A DNA stretch of 64,000 bases from Hysterangium stoloniferum. Taxonomy: Eukaryota > Basidiomycota > Agaricomycetes > Hysterangiales > Hysterangiaceae. A model generated the notes under the pieces. It was not told the origin of the DNA and made no database searches. It saw only the letters and a list, made by a program, of their open reading frames with translations. The DNA lies in NCBI GenBank assembly GCA_015178975.1, contig WHVD01000001.1:3844001-3908000 (forward strand). The letters run 5' to 3'. Positions 10,782-22,403 of this stretch are shown here, piece after piece; positions within the stretch are counted from its first letter, which is position 1; every line of letters starts with the position of its first letter. Made by a program: the position numbers and the translations under genes.

Positions 10782-12716
10782 TGTTAAGATCTAAGCAAGG
10801 GAGGTCCTGTTGAATGAGCAATAGTTGACCTTGGATGAATTAATATCTTACTGATGACTAACCATCTCAGTAGTGATTGGTTATTAATAGAACTACTCTT
10901 AATGACTGGATAGCTCAGGGGTTAAAAGCACTACAGACATAGTGGTTGCTGGTTCAATTCCAGCTCAGGTCAATACTTTTCACCCTATTATGTAATCTAA
11001 CAGGGCTGAGGGGATGGTTTCAGGGGTCCAAAAATGGTGAATTGTGCTAATTGATTCTATAAAACAGGTGGAACTTGGCTTCAACTTATGTGTTGCACCC
11101 TCACATGAACTGTTAGGGTGCTTCAGTATTTCAGAATGAGCAGGTAGTATGAATTTAGACTAAAGACAACATTTAGCTGAATTGACTGGAGGGCCAAAAA
11201 TGCTAAGGTCAAAGGGGGTAAGGGTTGTCACTGGCCAATGATATCTTCAAGGGAATAGGAGGACAGTAGAGGCACTTAAACACAAGAGAGGGTAATCTAA
11301 GTTGAGTTTCAAACTTGGGAACTGTAGCATACATGAGAAAGACTTTATACTAAGTGTAATGGATGATTGGAGGTCTTTTCAAGGAAGTGGGAAGTAGTGA
11401 TGGGTCAAGGAAAGCATGAAAGGGGGCAAGGATCAAACTAAAACTAAATGGGATGTAACAAAAGTATTATAAAGGGTATGAGGTGGCAAATAATGTTTAC
11501 ACATAGAACAGATGAAGGGAGAGCATCAGGACAGAAATGGAATGGAATGACTAGAGGGGTACTCTACAGTAAACCAAGTGTCAGGGTGCTGAGGCAGTGG
11601 CCCCATAGTCTGGGGCACTGATGTTGGGGTGCTGGATGTTAAGTTCCAGATCTCAGGGCAGATTGTCTGGTGGATATTCCAGACACTTCCTGGAACATGT
11701 CCATGGAGTTCCAGAGAATTAGTCCAGGAGTTTCCAGGAGTTAGTCTGGGGAGTATTGGAATATTACCAGAGTACAGATGGACTTGGCTTCAGCTTACAT
11801 ATGTACTGCACCTCATGCACTCACTTGGGTGTCCATATTTTGGAGGGAAGATATATGCCAGAGTGTTTACAGATACTCAAGTTCTGGGGAGTTCTGGATA
11901 TCGAGCATACAGAAAGACAGAAGGGATCAGAAACTCAGTCAAAATACAAACTAATTTGAGATTAAAACTAAAGAGTAAGTACATGACTATGGAAGACTAT
12001 ATGGATGTTCCAATAATTGTACTACAAATCTAGAAGTATAAGAAGACCTATTTGGAAATGTTTCCAAACTAAGCATACAATAACAAGTCAGATAAGTGGG
12101 GAAACAAGGATGAGGACAGATCAGGGAATAAGTACAAGAACAATAAACAAGTGAATGAACAACTGTTAACCTGTCAGTTACCAAATACAGAACAAGAATG
12201 AGGTTTGGAAGTCTGGGAACTAGAAATGTTCCATGGATGGAAGTCGGGTCAGAGAGTTATGGAAAGTTATGGAGAATCAAAGTATCCAGGAATGGGATGT
12301 AACTGAAGGTTGTGCCACAGACCAAAGTATCTAGAACAAACACTGGGAGTCAACTGGAAGTCCAGGCTGGAAAATGACTAGGGACATGTGAAGAACTCAA
12401 CTGTCAAAGGGCAGAGTGCGATGGGTTCTGAGTCATAACAGGAGGTGTCTAGTTGAGGGCAGAATACCAGAATGGGATTTGGATTGAAGGGTACTTGAGG
12501 CATGAAGGTTGGGTTCCAGTGGATTCCAGATCTTGATACTGGTCTGGAAGATGGTTTGGAACTTGATATGATATCTGAGAAATACTCTGTGGAGTCTCCA
12601 GGAATGGAACTTCACACTGGAAAGGTTTCCAGGGTAGAAATAAGTTACAGGGGCTGAAAACCAGGGATCCCAACATAAACCAAGTGTTGGGGCCTGAAAG
12701 GGTGAGGATCCTAACA
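10782..12716 (-). mobile_element. Composite LTR (family A3), TSD AGTGT
   Basis: It starts TGTTAAGATCTAAG and ends GAGGATCCTAACA, the reverse complement of the ends of the LTRs at 22404-23095 and 29822-31836. The duplication AGTGT is at 10777-10781 and 12717-12721. At 1935 bp it is much longer than its ~700 bp relatives. It holds two copies of the conserved block (11074-11102 and 11783-11813). From about 11637 it contains sequence like the LTR at 37072-38135. A second LTR is therefore nested inside, but its exact ends are unresolved (a direct repeat 'taaaccaagtgt' occurs near 11571 and 12676). Confidence 0.75.
10904..10971 (+). tRNA. tRNA-like sequence, degenerate (pseudo-tRNA or SINE head)
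   Basis: A 68-nt fold has a 6/7 acceptor match (GACTGGA/TCAGGTC). The anticodon-type stem is CACTA/TAGTG and the T arm is perfect (GCTGG-TTCAATT-CCAGC), including the pol III B-box core GGTTCAATTCC. The D stem is weak and the anticodon loop has 6 nt, so no anticodon can be assigned. It lies inside an LTR remnant and is likely a pseudogene or tRNA-derived insertion. Confidence 0.45.
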
Positions 12717-12812
12717 AGTGTAACCATTTCTTCTGGCTATGAAGACATATTTCTATGAGTTTATATTTCATTACCCCAATATTTCATCTTTAAAACTTGT
12801 ATGCTCTTTTAA

Positions 12813-13310
12813 AATCATATAAGTTAATTCATGTCAGGGGGTCTGTGGGCATTGTTGCTGAGTCATAAAATAGAAGGACCTGTGAGTGAAGCAAGCATTA
12901 TTTTCCCATGCAGAATTCAAACTCTGCCCAAGCTCTGCCATTGTAATGGTTTTAAATGTGCCTCAGACAACTGTCCAAATGTTCCAGCATATTTAATATG
13001 CTGAGTAGGAAACAAGCACAAACAAGAACACAGCATCCAGTGGAATTACCAGAGGCTCTGGATCCTATACATTATGAAGGACTAAATCATGGCAGGGGGC
13101 AAAGACTACAGTAACAGATACAACTGTACTGCTAGGAAATACATAAGACTCATGGAGGTTAGTATGTATGTAAATTGCTGGCAATTCCATTTGGCTTAGG
13201 ACAAATGGAGCATGGCTTCAATTATGTATCTATTTCACCCTCACATACTGTAACTATTCAGGTGCTTTAATAGTTCAAATACAAGGATTAAATATGTAAA
13301 GACCAAAACA
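12813..13310. other. Repeat shared with 35.9 kb and 38.3 kb
   Basis: The segment near 12815-12910 ('cattgttgctgagtcataaa', 'gcaagcattattttcccatg') is found again near 35895-36000 and, in part, at 38330-38380. A degenerate form of the conserved LTR block is at 13211-13241. No coding signal. Confidence 0.5.
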
Positions 13311-13445
13311 TACCTTTGCTTTGTTACTGGCAACTGCAGATACTAGGAGCGATGTTGACAGTATAGAGAAAATGAGTTCATATCACTAAGCTACTGTAAT
13401 GTACTATTTAGCTGAGCATATTCTATGAAAGTGTGTATTGTAACA
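13310..13445 (-). mobile_element. Copia-1 LTR fragment
   Basis: The segment 13381-13440 ('ctaagctactgtaatgtact' onward) is the reverse complement of the 3' part of the copia-1 LTR (5400-5460). No second LTR or body is present. Confidence 0.6.
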
Positions 13446-13614
13446 ACATTGTTATGGATTGAAGCTTAATATGTGCCTCAAGTCTAATGAGTACCTAGTG
13501 TGCACTCATGATACCAATCCAAGACATCATACAATTTCTATTATTCTCTCAGACTATTATAAATTACAAGCTGCTCAACCAGCCAACCTCAGTTGATTCC
13601 TTATCTTGTGTCAA

Positions 13615-14467
13615 TGTTACAAGCGGAAAACCCACCAGACTCGGGGCACTACCCTATACATGCACCCTACATGCACCAGTTATCAGTTTATCAGAATACC
13701 CGCCAGAACCCGGATGTCAGACCTGTCCATGCCCGACCTTCATTATCTCATGTACCAGTCACCGGAATACCCACCTGGACCCTGCACATGTCATCCCTAT
13801 CTATTCCCAACCCTGTCCCATGCATTAGTCACCAGACTCCACTTGGAAAACCTGTCAGCCCTCTAACTGAGCCCCATTCCCATTATGGTCAAATGACCTG
13901 TCATGTTTCAGACTCCACTCCCACCCCATTCCCGTCATGGTCTAATGACCTGTCACATTTCAGACTCTGCTCCGCTCTGTTCTGTTCCTAACACCAAATT
14001 TGGTGTTTACTTATCTCATTTCATGATTACTAGTTTGGGTTTCACTATTACTGGATTTGGTATGTCATACATTCCACAGTCTATATAGTCTGGCAGATGT
14101 TGTACATACAATCCAGTCAGAAAATCAGCTTAGATTCCCCCCAGTAATCTCAGTATATTTTCCACTCTAATCTCCTCTTTGAAACACACTGCTATTTACC
14201 TCATTGGAGCCCACGGGCTCCAACCTATCTATCACTTGACCTCCAACTCATCACTGCCTGACCCCTCTGCAGGATTCCTGCAGTCGACCCTCTGACCTCT
14301 CAACCCACCAACTACTCCCAGACTCCCTGGGATTCCCATCCACCCATCTGAAATTGGATGACATGATCTCATGAGGGTGCAGCCTATAAGCTGAAGCCAA
14401 GTCCTACCGGCTTTCCCATGGGTTTCTCTGGAAACCCTCCAATAAGCTCCATGTGCACTCCTTAACA
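13615..14467 (+). mobile_element. Family A solo LTR
   Basis: It runs from about TGTTACAAGCGG to CCTTAACA and contains the conserved block at 14373-14401. It is homologous to 1-587, 590-1460 and (inverted) 37072-38135. The flanks GTCAA and GTAGA agree only partly, so the left edge is approximate. It abuts a minus-strand gypsy RT remnant but points the other way, so it is not that element's own LTR. Confidence 0.65.
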
Positions 14468-15195
14468 GTAGATAAGAATGCCATCCAAATAAACAATGAT
14501 GCATACATCAAGCATGTCAGAGAAAATATCATTAATAAAATATTGAAAAACAGATGGAGCATTGGGTAGCCCCAAAGGCATCACCAACCATTCAAAAGCT
14601 CTGTAACAGGTCCAAAATGTGGTTTTCCACTTGTCTCCTTCAGCAATCCAGACCAAGTGGTAGGCATGTTTGAGGTCTATCTTGGTATAAATCCAGGCAT
14701 TCCATGGAACATCAAGTAGATTGGAAATAAGTGGGAGCAGATACTTATCTTTCCATGTGACAGCATTGAGTCCTCAGAAATCAACACATAGTCTAAGGGA
14801 TCCATCCTTTTTTCTGACAAAAAGAACTGGTACTCCGAAAGGAGACTTTGATGGCTGGATAAAACCTATGGACAAATGTTCATCCAGGAAATCCCAGCTT
14901 GCAGAAAGTTCCATGGGGATAGCAGGTAAATATGTCCAAGGGGTGGCTGGGCCCCAAGATTGATTTTTAAGTTGTACTGTCTGTGGGGTGGAAGTTGGTC
15001 AGCTTTTGCTTACTAAAAACATGCACAAAGTCATGATATTTCTTCAGGATACCTTCTAGGTCTGTGATGTGCTTGGATTCTGGGGAAGCTGGGGGTGCCA
15101 TAGAGGCCACAGATGCCGAAATGGCTGGGGACAATACAGTTGTATCAGGTACTGCAGGTGTAATGTATTTAGGGGTTTCTCTCAGATAGCTCAAT
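14468..15195 (-). pseudogene. Ty3/gypsy reverse transcriptase remnant
   Basis: Reading from 15195 leftward: a segment with YHDFVHVFSKQ before the RT, then RT motifs in shifting frames: [20 protein letters not shown] near 14790-14850, IDLKHAYHLVWI near 14640-14680, FEWLVMPLGLPNAPSVFQ near 14550-14600, and VYLDGILIY at 14470-14500. The last is the catalytic box, normally YLDD, with the second Asp changed to Gly. RNase H and integrase are missing on the left, where an LTR abuts. Non-functional. Confidence 0.8.
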
Positions 15196-15916
15196 AAATG
15201 CTATAGTGTCACAGAGCTTCAATAATAAAACAAGCAAAGGTCCAGTAATTTAAATACTGATAGATTAATTAGTTGCACTATTAAGCTTAAACAACTAAAA
15301 TCAATGCTTATTTTGATTATTGAAGGGTTCAATAGAACTATGTATGACTCCTTTAGCAAATAAACAGCTATTCCTTGAGAATAGGCATAAGGGCTTACAC
15401 GAACCACCTCCAAGGTCCCAAAAACAAGTCCCAGAATCCTGAAAAGATTTTGATGATGAAAAAGTGGGCATTGAGCTCGCGAGTTTGTCAAAGATGTGCT
15501 GGCATCATGAGTGAGAAAATATTTCAAATAAAACAACGAAATTCTCCTTCCCTAGTTTCTTGAAAGAGTTCTCCAATCCAGTTTTTATTTCAACAAAGTG
15601 TACTTACGCATAGGTGAGACAGAGATGCTACTGAGTACTGGTGGATTTTCAAGACAGTTCTACCACCTTGTAGTTTGTTTGATCCGGCTCATAATAAATC
15701 ATGGGGCCTCTATCCAGTTGGAGTAGCGGCGGATAATAAAGGTGTAATTGGATCAGGTACATCTAGGTAAATATGTGATGGCGGCACAAACTCAGAGTAT
15801 CGACTATTAGTCCTACTCAATTTTAACGTAGTTTTCATAACGCGGTTCAAGAGGTAACTGTTCGTATATACAAAGGCCTTTGCGAGGTCTCCGACACATC
15901 GCTACGTTAATGCTTC
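15196..15916 (-). other. Non-coding plus an unidentified coding-like segment
   Basis: 15196-15600 shows no motif. On the minus strand about 15780-15640 reads as coding-like text (EFVPPSHIYLDVPDPITPLL, then a stop, then RGPMIYYEPDQTNYKVVELS). This is 3' of the glyoxal oxidase and on the same strand. It could be the end of a decayed neighbouring gene. I do not recognise the family. Confidence 0.3.
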
Positions 15917-18025
15917 TTACAGCAACGAGATAGGGAGATTGATGCCCTGGTCTGGCACTGGCGGTGATCCCCCAGTGCCAACCATGACTTGAGCACCGGT
16001 ACTAGTCACGTCGTCAATGGTCAAGAAAACGAAAGCTGATGTATCACATTGTCAAGATTTATTAAAGAGTAAGGACTATTGAATTCACCTGGTCCTGGTG
16101 GGAAAACTCTGTTGTTTGGCGGAGTTGTGATCGTCAGCGACTTGCGGTTGAGGGAAAGTCGGGCCTCCATGAATACCAAACGCTGGCTAGAGTGGAATGC
16201 ATGTGAAGAGAAGCCAAGATCCATAAGGGCGACTAAATAGATAAGACCCGTCTTTATCAGCCACAGAGAATAATTATATGAAAAAATACCTTGAATGGTC
16301 GCAGCCCGCAAGTTCGACGGGACTGAAACATCAACAGTTAACAGTTGGTTAAAGCCAATCTTTGCAGGTACATTGAGCAATTTTGGACGATCCACCGTCA
16401 TGAATGGTGGGTTCAAGAATTCAATGCGCAATTCACTAATGGGTGAATTGAGTCAAATTTATAGAATACGAATAGTCCACTCACGAAGGGAATTTGCCGG
16501 TGCTGACAACTTGGCCATTAGGGTTCGAGCCTCCGAGCATGATATTGCTAATGCAAGACCAATTAGACAACAATTAAAATAATATCGAGGAATGCCTCAC
16601 CCCATCGGCGTCAAAGTGACCGTTGAGTGGTACATGCGAGGGATGTCAGTCGTGGGTAAACCTTTGCTACTAATACGTTGACCCAATGGTGCGTTGGGAG
16701 TATAAAGTTCAGGAGTGAGGCTAGGAAATAATGTCACCCTTTCGGCTCGGCTAGTACTAATGTCAATAAATCACTAACACGGGATGGTCCGCATTCGATG
16801 AACCGTCGATGGCACCACCTACTGAACCAATGGCAGCATAGCCAGTTTGAGCACCATTGGTAATGAGAACTTGCCCATTAGGGAGTAGTATCATTTCTGG
16901 CATCATGCGGGGATTAATCATGTGTTCCACTTGCCATCCTTGTTTGATTCCTTCCGGGGTAGCTACGATACGACTGCATTGGTCGGACGCTGGGTCTTGG
17001 GAGGAAAGGCTTTCTGAAGGGATGGTGTCACTGGCGTTGGTACCACCGCATACAAGGATTTCGGGAGTGAAGTGCGGTGGTGAGAGAGGAAGAAGCGTCG
17101 CCGTCCCATCGAAGGGATTCGTTACCCTGACACCGTTGGGCAGATCAGGGAGTATCGTCTCAGTGTTCTTTTCGATATCATAAATAATGGTTTGATTATT
17201 TGCGACAATGAAAACTCTTCCATCGGGAAGCGCAAAACCTCTGATGTAACATTAGCACGGCAGGTTGTAGAATTAGAGGCACCTTGATTACCGAGGGAAG
17301 AGGTTGGCTGGGAGACTTCGCTCTAAGAATGCCGAGGGACGAGGCACACCGTTATCCTTTGGAGGAAAAAATTCGAAACTATTGACCGGATCCGTGTTGT
17401 AGAACGGCGTAGACTCGTGAATGCCACCGATGATCATCTGATGCGAGAATTAGAAAAAGAAAGTGATGTGCGTAAGGCGAATACCAAGGACCCATCAAAA
17501 ATTTTCAAGGAAGATGGATACCACCTGGGAGTGGCAAGATGCAGTTGGCTAGAATTGTCAAACAGGGTACAACCGGAACCATCGGGCGACTGGCAGGGCT
17601 CAAAAATTCGAATCGCCTGGCGACCATCGAGAGCAGCAGGAATGGCAGGAATATTTCCACCGAGACTTGCCTATTATATTGGATCATGAACAATACCCCT
17701 ATCACCAAAAAAAACCAGTTCTTACCATAGTGCCATTGCTAAGAAGACCTCCGGAGGCACAGAAACTGTCTGAAACAGCATTTAAAGCCGTCGCAGTATT
17801 GGTCTCGAAGTTCCAGAGCGCAGCCCAGGCGGAGTGCCCGTTGATGGAAAGAGGATCGTTTGATGCTCTATCAAAAAACACTGCGAGAGTAGGTGATACC
17901 ACAATCGCTTCTAAGGCAACGATTCCAGATGTCCCATTTTGAACAAAATTCCATCCTTGTCCAGCAGCAGCAACAGTACAAGCACCAGCCAAAAAGACTG
18001 GAAATAAAAGACGCGAGTCCCACAT
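15917..18025 (-). CDS. Glyoxal oxidase (copper radical oxidase), nine exons, intact
   Basis: It oxidises small aldehydes such as glyoxal or methylglyoxal with O2, giving H2O2 for extracellular peroxidases. Coding exons on the minus strand: 18025-17726, 17670-17485, 17437-17292, 17240-16779, 16720-16601, 16547-16485, 16435-16290, 16232-16089 and 16035-15917. All junctions are GT-AG with consistent phases, giving 561 aa, close to the ~560 aa of characterised enzymes. A hydrophobic start ([21 protein letters not shown]) is a likely signal peptide. The N-terminal domain opens [16 protein letters not shown]. Cofactor residues are visible: Cys in SFCASGG and Tyr in RWYPSS (thioether Cys-Tyr pair), Tyr-His in RMYHS, and His in [12 protein letters not shown] (copper ligand). 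The beta-propeller and C-terminal DUF1929-type region ([15 protein letters not shown]) are present. No GPI-like C-terminus is seen. The stop codon could instead be a further donor site (GTAAGA), but the length fits. Confidence 0.92.
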
Positions 18026-18449
18026 GGTTACGTTTATCTCTCAAGGGGCTACTGATAAGCCAACTAGTTTCAAGGTTAAATAGACCGAGTTTCTTGCCTT
18101 CATGTTTGACGTGAGTATCGCCAAGAGCCAGCTGTATAGTCAAAAGTGGAGAATAGACCAGCTGAGAAAGCACAATAGGTTATCGGCGGGGCACAAAATG
18201 CAGACGGCTCTCGGACCAATTCTCCCCAAGGACGCTGAAGCCTCTGGTTTATCCCGCTTTCTCCAAGCGCTGAAAACCATTTTACTGATTAGTATGCAAA
18301 ACCAAGTTACTTTGAAACTCTCAGGAGCATGGGCACAAATAAACTAAAAATTACCATGTCTATTGTAAGGGACTGAAGGACCTTAAACCGCATGCGGATC
18401 TTTGCTAGTCTGTTTGCCGTTCATTGCGCCACACCATGGCAGCATCATG

Positions 18450-18458
18450 TATAAAAGG
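18450..18458 (+). promoter_or_regulatory. TATA-box-like motif, copy 1
   Basis: TATAAAAGG is embedded in one of the best-conserved parts of the tandem duplication, as expected for a core promoter. No recognisable gene follows downstream on the + strand. Confidence 0.4.
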
Positions 18459-18793
18459 TCCCTCCCTGTTGGCTTAGGAAGCAACACGGGTGGAGTTTTG
18501 CTTGGTGTGAGTGATATAATCCCACGGTGTGCTTTTGAACATCCTTACTGAGAAATCTAGCTAAGCAATCGACGGAAAAGCTATAGATCAGTTTTCCCCC
18601 GGTTGGTGGAGAACACAGTGTTGTTGGGCATAACGGGCCGCCCGAACAATTAATTTACTCTCAAACTCTCAGGGACCTGCGCACAAATCAAGTAAAACCT
18701 CCCATATCTATTGTAAAAAACGGACTTTACATACCACGCGGATCTTCGCTAGTTTGTTTGCCGTTTATTGCGCCACATCATGGCAGCATCATG

Positions 18794-18802
18794 TATAAAA
18801 GG
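18794..18802 (+). promoter_or_regulatory. TATA-box-like motif, copy 2
   Basis: Same TATAAAAGG in the second unit, 344 bp from the first, with identical flanks. The downstream 1.6 kb holds no recognisable gene. Confidence 0.4.
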
Positions 18803-18995
18803 TCCCTCCCTGTTGGCTTAGGAAGTAACACGGACGGAGTTTTGCTTGATGCGAATTATATTCTCCCAAAATGTGCTTCTGAACATCCTTGCTGAAAAAT
18901 CTAGTTAATTAATGCACGCCAAAGCTATAGGTCACTTTTCCTCCCGTGGGTGGGGAACACAGTGTTGCTGCAAATCACGGGCCGTCCGAACATTC

Positions 18996-20600
18996 GAGCG
19001 CTTTCCCGAATCGAGGCTAGTTCAAGCGTGCGTCAATTAGAGATGAAAGTAAGATGCGGAGTGGACTAATGATGATTTCCACCGCCTGCAATCACCATAT
19101 TACCTGAGACGAACTGACCACCACATGCAGCCAAATGTAAGCGATACTCACACTTAAACAACACACTTTGGTAAATTCTAGTTGAGGCTATACCAACTTG
19201 TATCTTCTTTAACCCGACTCTTAATAAATGCATGCACCTAAGAGGAATAGAGAACGTGCCAGTGAGGTTACCCGCTGGTTGTACAAAGTACCAGTAGCAA
19301 GTGTGGGCTAATTCATCACAGCTTTCATGTGAGCGGGCTATTTATAGGCGGGAGCTTCGTGCAGGACTGTACCCCCCGAGCCAGTGATATGTTTATATAT
19401 CAGCCATCTTCTGTCATCCTACTGTGGTCACCTCCTTGGAGCGGGACCGACTCTGTCATTTGACTGGTCTTCACGAGACACTACAGCCACTTGTGAGAGA
19501 GGTACTGCTACATGCCATCCATTGAAATAGATGCTATTCGCCACTAAACTTTAACGGCCCGGACCCACGAAACGGTCTGATAGAAATGTCGAACGAGTAC
19601 AAGAATGGGTCGTGCAGCGCAATGGTTGCGTGGGTTAGGCTGTCCCATGTCGTGAGTTCAATTCCCGTATTTGTCTTTTATGTTGCGCGCTGACCAACAG
19701 CTGTATCATCACTATTACAACTTCTTTGATTATAGTAGGAGTGCCTGCAACTTATTTATGTCCAAAATAATACATGCAAAATAAGACCTAATCTTATTGT
19801 AGAAATGTAGAAAGAAATATCATGTGCTCTCTTAATAATCTCCATAATCTACTGATTGTTAAATTTAATTAACTTGATGTCGCTCCGAGCCCTATTTTAA
19901 AGCTTACTCTAGGTGACACATTTCAAATTACTTGTCTGAAGCAAACATCACGGAAATCATCGAGCACTGCTATATCGACCACTAATTGCAAAGCTAGCAA
20001 GGTCGTGAATCTCTTATTAGTTCTAGCGACATTCAGAAATTTCGCGAAAAAGAGGAGTTGTCATAAAATAACCTACATTCTTCTTCCATTCCCACTCCGA
20101 CATGGGAAAAAATCGTTAGGCGAACCAGGGACTCGCCTATTGAAATATTCCCACACTTCCAGGTACATAATACAACACCTAGATTTTAACGACCTTTGCT
20201 TAACCCCACCCCGGACATGTCACCTGACTTGATGCCGGTAACTCGACGTAACTGGAAGACGATCGCGATGTTCTAAGTGAAGTACGCCACTTGTGTAGTA
20301 TTACAATACACAAGTACACAACGGCAAATTGAAAGTCCATGCGCAAATAAGTAGGCTCATAAGTCGAAGCGACATGGGAGTGTGAGGGAAAAAGAAGACG
20401 AGAACTCGGGTCACACGTTCCTGTCATGTGAGGCCCTGTTGGTTTCCCAACAATGTGGGCATTGCTTGAATCTATATTCATACTCTGGGGGGAGGATTTT
20501 TTTGCATTTGGATTGTGTGCAGATGTGGACTTCTTGTTGTCCATATCTATGTATGTTTTCCATTCAACAATGTTACAATATTTTTTTGGCAGTCACATGA
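18996..20600. other. CpG-containing intergenic DNA, no recognised gene
   Basis: Composition resembles the gene island rather than the transposon regions. Short frames (for example 20005-20232 +) match nothing I recognise and lack splice-supported extension. A tRNA-like sequence is listed separately at 19599-19674. Confidence 0.5.
19599..19674 (+). tRNA. tRNA-like sequence (doubtful)
   Basis: It has an A-box-like GCAGCGCAATGG, a B-box-like GAGTTCAATTCCC, a partly paired acceptor (ACAAGAA/TATTTGT) and a TTTT run just after it. The anticodon-type stem TGGG/CCCA has an over-long loop and the T stem is imperfect. A tRNA-derived SINE head or pseudogene is more likely than a working tRNA. Confidence 0.3.
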
Positions 20601-21236
20601 TAGATGTGTCTGGGAGGGGTTGAGCTGGAGCAGCTCCTGTATTTTACTGAAAACAGCTTTAGGAATTCATGTAAAGCTTTTTTAAAAATTTTAATGAGAA
20701 ACTTCAAAAATGAATCTAAATGATAAATTGCCAATTGACAAAAAAACAACATACAAATAGTACTGTAGTCTAAAAAAGGAAAGGTCCTAAAAAGGTCCTG
20801 TGGCTCAATTGTTACATAACAGGAACTAGGTGTTAGGATGGCCTCAACTCTGACCCTGAACCTAATATCAGACCTGACTATGACTCTAATACCTTTTGAC
20901 TTATGACAAAAAAAGTCAGATGAATCTTTAGAACCTGAGATCCCTTCTTAATTTATCTCATTGTCCTTATTAATTCCTCAATTCAGGCTTGCCTCTTGTC
21001 ATGTCTGGATTGGTAGAACCATAACTTCAAGGTCTATATAGTCCATGTAGAAATGTAGCCACAAACTGTTGGAATTGGAAATACAATATTTAGTAGCTAC
21101 AGCACAGTGAAGAGTCATGTAAGTTACCACTCTGTGTCAAAGAATGCTGACTGCCAAAGTATGGCAGAATATGTATTGACTGCTTAAGTACATTTCTAAG
21201 TAAGTAAAGGATGAAATAGAATTAGGCAAATGGTAA
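20601..21236. other. AT-rich non-coding DNA with LTR debris
   Basis: The block near 21015-21060 ('aaggtctatatagtccatgt') is an inverted relative of 32925-32975, suggesting decayed LTR. No gene seen. Confidence 0.5.
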
Positions 21237-22248
21237 TATTGGAATTGGTGATAAAACCACCTTTTTCCTAGGGTGGTTCACCCATTTCTTCACTTCTCCA
21301 TAGGAGGATGCCAATTGTGGATCATGTTTTCTGAGGTTAATCATGCCAGATCCAGTGTACACCTAAACTAGCACCCTACCTATCATGTCAGAAGATGATC
21401 CACTAACTGACTGTTACGACCGTGTTGCAACCCAATGGTCCCCAAGATTATCGCCACCTATTGATGATTCAAGTCATGATTCAAGTCATCACATCGGAAA
21501 CCGTCGGTCTCCCGATGCTGATGTATGCTTTCATGGTGATCAAACTCTGTTTACGCCCCCGTCAAAAGATACTTGTTCTATCTGGTTAAACTCTGATACG
21601 TCCCTTTTATTATGATGATCCATTCTACTCTATGTTTCACATATGTCTATATATACTTGTAACCCTCGGACTATTTCCTTTTCTTGTAATCCTGCTCTCG
21701 GTTATTTCATGGCCTCCGAACTAATCGTAACTTTCCCATTCCTAGTCAAGCTTATTTATCAATACCATTTTCTGCTCTTCTCCTAGTTAGTATTTTCTAG
21801 ATGCCAAATATTTGTATATGAACCCACTGTAGTTGTAGTTACTAGGCAATCAGAATATCAACTCAGAATACCCTCTCACACCTCCAGAAGTTTCATACTA
21901 AGTATCCCGCTATCCACCTTCGCGTGCGCTCACCCACTCTCGGTTCCCGACCCCTTGGCCCGACACTCAACTTATCATTCGGTTCCGATCGGTAACTCGC
22001 TGAGAGGTACTCGATAGGACTAGTCTTCACCCGTCCAAAATTTAAGGACACCCGACAGATAATTGCGAGGGTGCAGCACATAAGCTGAAGCCAAGTCCTT
22101 CTGATCAGTCCCGTCAGCCTACTGACAGTAGTCAGTTTTCAGTTCTTAACACTGACACATTGATTGACAAACAAATACTTTTATTACAAGACTATTACCC
22201 CCTTGTAGATTGTGTATTACAATAAGCCAACTCATACTATTTTTAATA
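21237..22248 (-). mobile_element. Family B LTR, copy 2, split by a solo LTR; TSD GGTAA
   Basis: Inverted relative to the 8491 and 51936 copies. It starts TATTGGAATTGG and ends TATTTTTAATA on the + strand. Perfect GGTAA duplications lie at 21232-21236 and 22249-22253. An LTR at 21412-22151 with its own TSD interrupts it. Confidence 0.85.
21412..22151 (+). mobile_element. Solo LTR (family A2), TSD CTGAC, nested in family B LTR
   Basis: It starts TGTTACGACCG and ends CTTAACA, 740 bp. CTGAC duplications lie at 21407-21411 and 22152-22156. It contains the conserved block at 22067-22095. It is relatively CpG-rich compared with surrounding repeats, consistent with a young insertion. It is younger than the family B LTR it splits. 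Confidence 0.88.
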
Positions 22249-22403
22249 GGTAATTGGTCACAGTCAAAAGTAACAATTAGGTTGCTTGAAGAGAGTGATG
22301 ATGAGGACTTGATCTAGGGAACTGTGATTATAGGTTCAATTCCCTGATGAGAAGCATTTTGGGAAACAGATATGTAAGAAGAGCTAGAGTTTGAGTTAGA
22401 GGT

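Larger units (their letters stand above)
10717..12812 (+). mobile_element. TIR-1 element copy 2, split by an LTR
   Basis: 10717-10781 (GGAGGATGGTCAC onward) and 12717-12812 align with consecutive parts of the copies at 4869 and 45165. An LTR-type insert of 1935 bp separates them. The right terminus is missing: near 12812 the sequence passes into another repeat shared with 35895-36000. Confidence 0.75.
18316..18995 (+). repeat. Tandem duplication (~344 bp unit, two copies)
   Basis: 18316-18656 and 18660-18995 align along their length. Shared blocks include 'gcatcatgtataaaaggtcc', 'tgttggcttaggaag' and 'ggaacacagtgttg'. Divergence is clear, so the duplication is not recent. It lies upstream of the glyoxal oxidase start, but the TATA motifs face away from that gene. 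Confidence 0.8.

Noticed and set aside
13508..14088. Overlapping Pro/Ser/Thr-rich open frames
   Set aside because: These are LTR sequence. Equivalent frames recur in both strands of the 37072-38135 copy without shared reading frame.
14468..15195. LTR at 13615-14467 considered as the 3' LTR of the adjacent minus-strand RT remnant
   Set aside because: The LTR is in the opposite orientation (CTTAACA at its right end), so it does not belong to that element.
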